64,000 bases of DNA, taken from NCBI RefSeq assembly GCF_003994335.1, contig NZ_PNQZ01000005.1:1-64000 (forward strand), given 5' to 3'. Positions within the stretch are counted from its first letter, which is position 1. The number at the start of each line of letters is the position of its first letter. The position numbers and the translations under genes are program-made. The DNA comes from Asaia sp. W19. Its GTDB lineage: Bacteria; Pseudomonadota; Alphaproteobacteria; Acetobacterales; Acetobacteraceae. Positions 60,417-64,000 of the stretch are shown here, one piece after another. The notes below the pieces were generated by a model, which made no database searches, was not told the DNA's origin, and saw nothing but the letters and a program-made list of their open reading frames with translations.

Positions 60417-63400
60417 TAGACGGTTTCCTTCTGGCGGGCAGAGCGGTTGTGCAGGATCGCGTAGACGCAGGGCACGAAGAGCAGGGTGGAGATGGTAGCC
60501 ACGATCAGGCCGCCGATGACGGCGCGGCCGAGCGGCGCGTTGGTGGAGTTTGAAGTCGCCATCGGGATCATGCCGACGATCATGGCGAGCGCGGTCATGA
60601 GGACAGGGCGGATACGACCGTAACCCGCCTCGATGGCAGCGCGCAGCGCGTCGCCATGGACTTCGAGGCGTTCACGCGCGAAGGACACGACGAGGATCGA
60701 GTTGGCTGTCGCTGTGCCCATGCACATGATGGCGCCGGTGAGGGCCGGAACCGACAGGCGGGTGCCGGTCAGGAACAGGGCCCAGGCAATGCCGCCCAGC
60801 GCACCGGGAAGGGCCGTGATGATGATGAACGGGTCCAGCCAGGATTGGAAGTTCACGACGATCAGCAGATAGATCAGCACGACTGAGACGCAGAGCCCGA
60901 AGACGAGCTGGACATAGGCACCATGCATGGTGGTGGCCTGACCATGAACATCGACCGCTGTTGTGCGCGGCAGGTTGGGGGCATCCTTGGCGATGGTGTC
61001 GTTCACGGCGTCGAGCACGTTGCCCAGATCGGTGCCCTCGACGTTCACGTAGATGTCGATCTCGGACATCGAGTTGTAATGTGAGACCTCGCCTGGCGTA
61101 CCGGTGGGTACGACATCGGCAATGGCGCCCAGAAGCTGTGTCTGGTCGTTGGGGTTGCCGTCACCCTTGTCGACTGGAACCGTGAGCAGGTCGTTCAGGT
61201 GGGTGAGCTGGTCCTGCGACGTATAGACGTTGAGCGGGAAGGTCACGTTATCGACCGGATCGAGCCAGAACTGGGGATCGACCACGCCAGAACCGGCGAG
61301 AGTCAGAAGTTCATTGGTGGCGAGATCGTTTTCGCTCAAACCGGTGGCCTGGCTGAAGGTACGGTTGCCATTCACCATGAGGGTAGGGGTGGACATGGTC
61401 TGCTGGATGACCACGTCGGCGGTGCCCGGGATCTGGCGGATCTTGCCGATCAGATGCTTGGCATAGTTGTAGTTGTCAGAGACGCTCGGGCCGGAGAGCT
61501 GAATGTCGATCGGCGCAGCTGAGCCGAAATTCAGGATCTTGTCGGTCAGATCGGCAGGCTGGAAGGTGAAGACGGTACCAGGAAAGCGTGCCGAGAGATC
61601 CTTGCGAAGCAGGGCGCGGTAATCCCAGACGGGGGATTCCTCGTCCTTCAGCGCGATGGTCAGATCGCAATCCTGCGTGCCGACGGTCGGCGTGGGGATG
61701 AAGGCCTGGTTGTGCGGACCCTCGGGCAGGCCGCAATTGGAAATGATGTTCTCGACCTTGCCCGGCAGGAGCTGGTTGATGCGGTTATCGACCAGGGCGG
61801 CAATACGCCCTGCGACCTCGATGCGGGTGCCGAGCGGCGCGCGCATATGCATCTGCAGCGCGCCGGATTTGACCTCGGGGAAGAAGTCACGACCGGCTAC
61901 ACCGTAGAGGCCGAGCGAGGCGACGGAGATCAGCAGGAATACGCCGACGAACATGCCGCGACGCGCTACGCACCGTGTAAGCAGCGTGTTGTAGCCTTCG
62001 CGGAAATTATTGAAGCGATGCTCGAAGCCGCGCTGGAAGCGTCCGAAGAAGCCCTTGGGCGCCGGCGCGTGATCGTCATGGCCGTGGGCGTGATGGATCT
62101 GACCGGCGAGGAGGAACTTCGCCATGGTGGGCACGAGGGTACGCGACAGGATGAAGGACGCGATCATGGCGAACATGATGGCGAGCGCCATGGGCATGAA
62201 GAGATAGCCCGCGACTCCTGAGAGCTCGAAGAGCGGCAGCCACACGATACAGATGCAGGTGGTGGAGACGAAGGTAGGAATGACGATCTGGTTGGCGGCG
62301 TCGATGATGGCGAGTTCGAGATCCTTGCCCATTTCGAGATGGGTATCGATGTTCTCGATCATCACGGTCGCATCGTCGACGAGGATACCTACGGCGAGGG
62401 CAAGTCCGCCGAGGGTCATGATGTTGATGGATTGCCCTGCCCAGCCGAGCCCGATGATCGAGCAGAGAATGGCGAGCGGGATCGATGTGGCGATGATGAC
62501 GGTGGAACGCCACGAACCAAGGAACAGGAGCACCACGATACCGGTGAGGATGGAGGCCGTGATCATCTCACGAACAACATCCTTGATCTGTTCCTTCACC
62601 ATGACTGAGGCATCGGCGAGGATGGAGACCTGGACGTCCGGAGGCAGGATGGCGCGCAGGCGTGGCAGAAGGGCCTTGGTGGCGGAAACGACGTCAAGGG
62701 TGGAGGCCGTGCCGCCCTTCTGGGTGATCATCTCGACGGCCTGGCGGCCCTTGACGAGCACGAGGTTGGTCTGGGGATGACCGCCTCGATACACATCGGC
62801 CACGTCACGGATATAAATGACGGCATTGCCTACGCGCTTGACCGGGATATTGGCGATGTCTTCCATCGATTCCGGGGCCGCGTTTGTCTGGACCATCCAG
62901 TCTGTCGCATCGATTTTCTGGTCACCGGCGGGGAGAACGATGTTCTGCGCGGTGAGCGCTGCCTGCACATCGGCGGCCGACAGGTGATGGGCGCGAAGCT
63001 GCTCCTGATTGAGCGAAACCATCACGAAGCTGTCCATACCCCCATAGGGATGGGCGACGACCGCGCCCGGAACCGTGGCAAGAAGCGGACGTACACGGAT
63101 GACGCCGAGCTTGAACAGGTCGGAGGGGGTCTGTTTTTCGGAGGTGATCTGAAGCGCGATGACGGGAACCTGCGAGGGATCGAGCGCGACGATCATGGGA
63201 GCCGGGACCTTGGGAGGCAGGCCAAGCAGGATTGTCTGTGAGATGGCGGTCACTTCTGCTTCAGCCGTGCCGACAGGAGTGCCGGGCTGGAAGTAGATGT
63301 TGACGATCGAACGCCCGTAATAGGAATTCGACTCCATATGCTCGATGTTCTGCACAGTCGTCGTGACTGCCAGTTCGAAATTATAGGTGATTCGTCCGGC

Positions 63401-63580
63401 GAATTCGTTCGGCAGGAGACCGGGATAGGTCCAGATGACCGAGACGACCGGCACCTTGATTTCGGGGAATACGTCGGTAGGCGTCTTGAAGATCGACATG
63501 ATTCCGAACATCAGAATCAGGATCGAAAAGACGACAAAGGTAAGGGGCCGCCTTAAGGCAGTTACGACGATGGCGTTCAT
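60416..63580 (-). CDS. RND efflux inner-membrane transporter
   Basis: A 1054-aa proton-driven pump with 12 transmembrane helices. It starts VVTALRRPLTFVVFSILILMFG and contains TM4 GILVDDATVMIENID with the paired Asp needed for proton relay. LFVPCVYAI occurs near the C terminus. A His/Asp-rich cytoplasmic loop (IHHAHGHDDHAP) lies near residues 493-505 after TM6, unusual and possibly metal-binding. Substrate is not evident. It is first gene of the operon. Confidence 0.95.
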   Translation of the reverse strand: MNAIVVTALRRPLTFVVFSILILMFGIMSIFKTPTDVFPEIKVPVVSVIWTYPGLLPNEFAGRITYNFELAVTTTVQNIEHMESNSYYGRSIVNIYFQPGTPVGTAEAEVTAISQTILLGLPPKVPAPMIVALDPSQVPVIALQITSEKQTPSDLFKLGVIRVRPLLATVPGAVVAHPYGGMDSFVMVSLNQEQLRAHHLSAADVQAALTAQNIVLPAGDQKIDATDWMVQTNAAPESMEDIANIPVKRVGNAVIYIRDVADVYRGGHPQTNLVLVKGRQAVEMITQKGGTASTLDVVSATKALLPRLRAILPPDVQVSILADASVMVKEQIKDVVREMITASILTGIVVLLFLGSWRSTVIIATSIPLAILCSIIGLGWAGQSINIMTLGGLALAVGILVDDATVMIENIDTHLEMGKDLELAIIDAANQIVIPTFVSTTCICIVWLPLFELSGVAGYLFMPMALAIMFAMIASFILSRTLVPTMAKFLLAGQIHHAHGHDDHAPAPKGFFGRFQRGFEHRFNNFREGYNTLLTRCVARRGMFVGVFLLISVASLGLYGVAGRDFFPEVKSGALQMHMRAPLGTRIEVAGRIAALVDNRINQLLPGKVENIISNCGLPEGPHNQAFIPTPTVGTQDCDLTIALKDEESPVWDYRALLRKDLSARFPGTVFTFQPADLTDKILNFGSAAPIDIQLSGPSVSDNYNYAKHLIGKIRQIPGTADVVIQQTMSTPTLMVNGNRTFSQATGLSENDLATNELLTLAGSGVVDPQFWLDPVDNVTFPLNVYTSQDQLTHLNDLLTVPVDKGDGNPNDQTQLLGAIADVVPTGTPGEVSHYNSMSEIDIYVNVEGTDLGNVLDAVNDTIAKDAPNLPRTTAVDVHGQATTMHGAYVQLVFGLCVSVVLIYLLIVVNFQSWLDPFIIITALPGALGGIAWALFLTGTRLSVPALTGAIMCMGTATANSILVVSFARERLEVHGDALRAAIEAGYGRIRPVLMTALAMIVGMIPMATSNSTNAPLGRAVIGGLIVATISTLLFVPCVYAILHNRSARQKETV

Positions 63581-63798
63581 GAATTCATGCGCTCTCTTCT
63601 CGTACGAAGGGAAGATGCCTTACGGCAGTTTGTGTTGTTTCATTAATCCGAATTAACATTAAGAAAATGATAGCGACTGCTTTGCGTCACCCATTACTTA
63701 TTCAGATCACTCATCTTCGGATCGTATAAGCGCAGACATAAAATGTCGCATAAATGTTGTTTTACAAAATGGGCAACAACCTGATGCGAGGCCATTCT

Positions 63799-63851
63799 AT
63801 GGCGCAACGCCATGATGGATTCTTGACATTATGGCTCAATGCCATTAATAA
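63799..63851 (+). promoter_or_regulatory. Rightward sigma70 promoter with twin palindromic operators
   Basis: TTGACA (63823-63828), 17-bp spacer, TAATAA (63846-63851) is a near-consensus promoter. The spacer holds ATGGCTCAATGCCAT (63831-63845), exactly filling it from -35 to -10. A second copy, ATGGCGCAACGCCAT, lies at 63799-63813, 32 bp upstream. A regulator bound there should block or remodel the promoter. The gene driven lies beyond the window. The interval 63581-63798 holds no gene I can support; it must contain the efflux operon promoter. Confidence 0.75.
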
Positions 63852-63950
63852 GACGTTAATCGTCCAGAAGTCGGATCGACTTCAAGGCGCAGCTGGTCGG
63901 TTGAAGCTGATCAATACGCGACGGCGTGAGACGCGAGGAGCAGGGAAAGC

Positions 63951-64000
63951 GTGCTTGTTCACGTTCTGTTCTTGCTGCGTGCAGCGTCGCACGCCGTGTC
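63951..64000 (+). CDS. Possible start of a gene running off the right edge
   Basis: GTG 63951 follows GAGGAG (63935-63940) and opens a frame beginning VLVHVLFLLRAASHAV, hydrophobic like a signal or membrane segment. It lies about 93 bases after the predicted transcript start of the promoter above. Only 16 codons are visible, so this is tentative. Confidence 0.25.
   Translation, partial: MLVHVLFLLRAASHAV

Overview
The window is a stretch of alphaproteobacterial chromosome, most likely from an acetic acid bacterium (Acetobacteraceae). This rests on the rRNA operon ending 23S-5S-tRNA-fMet, high GC, a PutA without a DNA-binding domain beside a divergent Lrp-type regulator, and the general look of the proteins. 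The genus cannot be fixed from the sequence alone. About 40 kb in the middle is a Mu-like transposable prophage.

Left flank (1-8239): end of an rRNA operon (23S tail, 5S, initiator tRNA), an alpha/beta hydrolase, bifunctional proline catabolism enzyme PutA with its divergent Lrp/AsnC regulator, an exported protein with a degenerate retropepsin-like fold, and the 3' part of a second tandem copy of that gene.

Prophage (8240-48035, 39,796 bp): the element begins with TG and ends with CA, and is flanked by a 5-bp target duplication, ACCGA. It interrupts the second copy of the exported-protein gene. The 5' part of that gene lies at 48036-48413, and removing the phage plus one ACCGA restores an in-frame 464-codon gene matching its intact neighbour. 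Gene order is classic Mu: a leftward repressor (with a HEPN-like gene), then rightward ner, a ParB-like gene, transposase A, ATPase B, a run of small ATGA-coupled early genes, DUF3164, gemA and a Mor-family activator. Lysis, head (terminase, portal, F, G, protease/scaffold, capsid), contractile tail (sheath, tube, -1 frameshifted chaperone, tape measure), baseplate and tail-fibre genes follow. It looks intact.

Three near-identical motifs precede the lysozyme, the head protease and the gp46-like baseplate gene. All have the same geometry to the start codon. They look like Mor/C-type late promoters whose transcripts would start at or next to the ATG. The transposase-end repeats follow GGGACA-N7-TGGAA, two of them 22 bp apart at the right end.

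Right flank (48036-64000): the 5' part of the split gene, tRNA-Lys, cyclophilin, coaD, gyrA, ssb, uvrA, a hydroxyacid dehydrogenase and a leftward RND efflux operon. The window ends in a promoter region with twin palindromic operators that drives something beyond the right edge.
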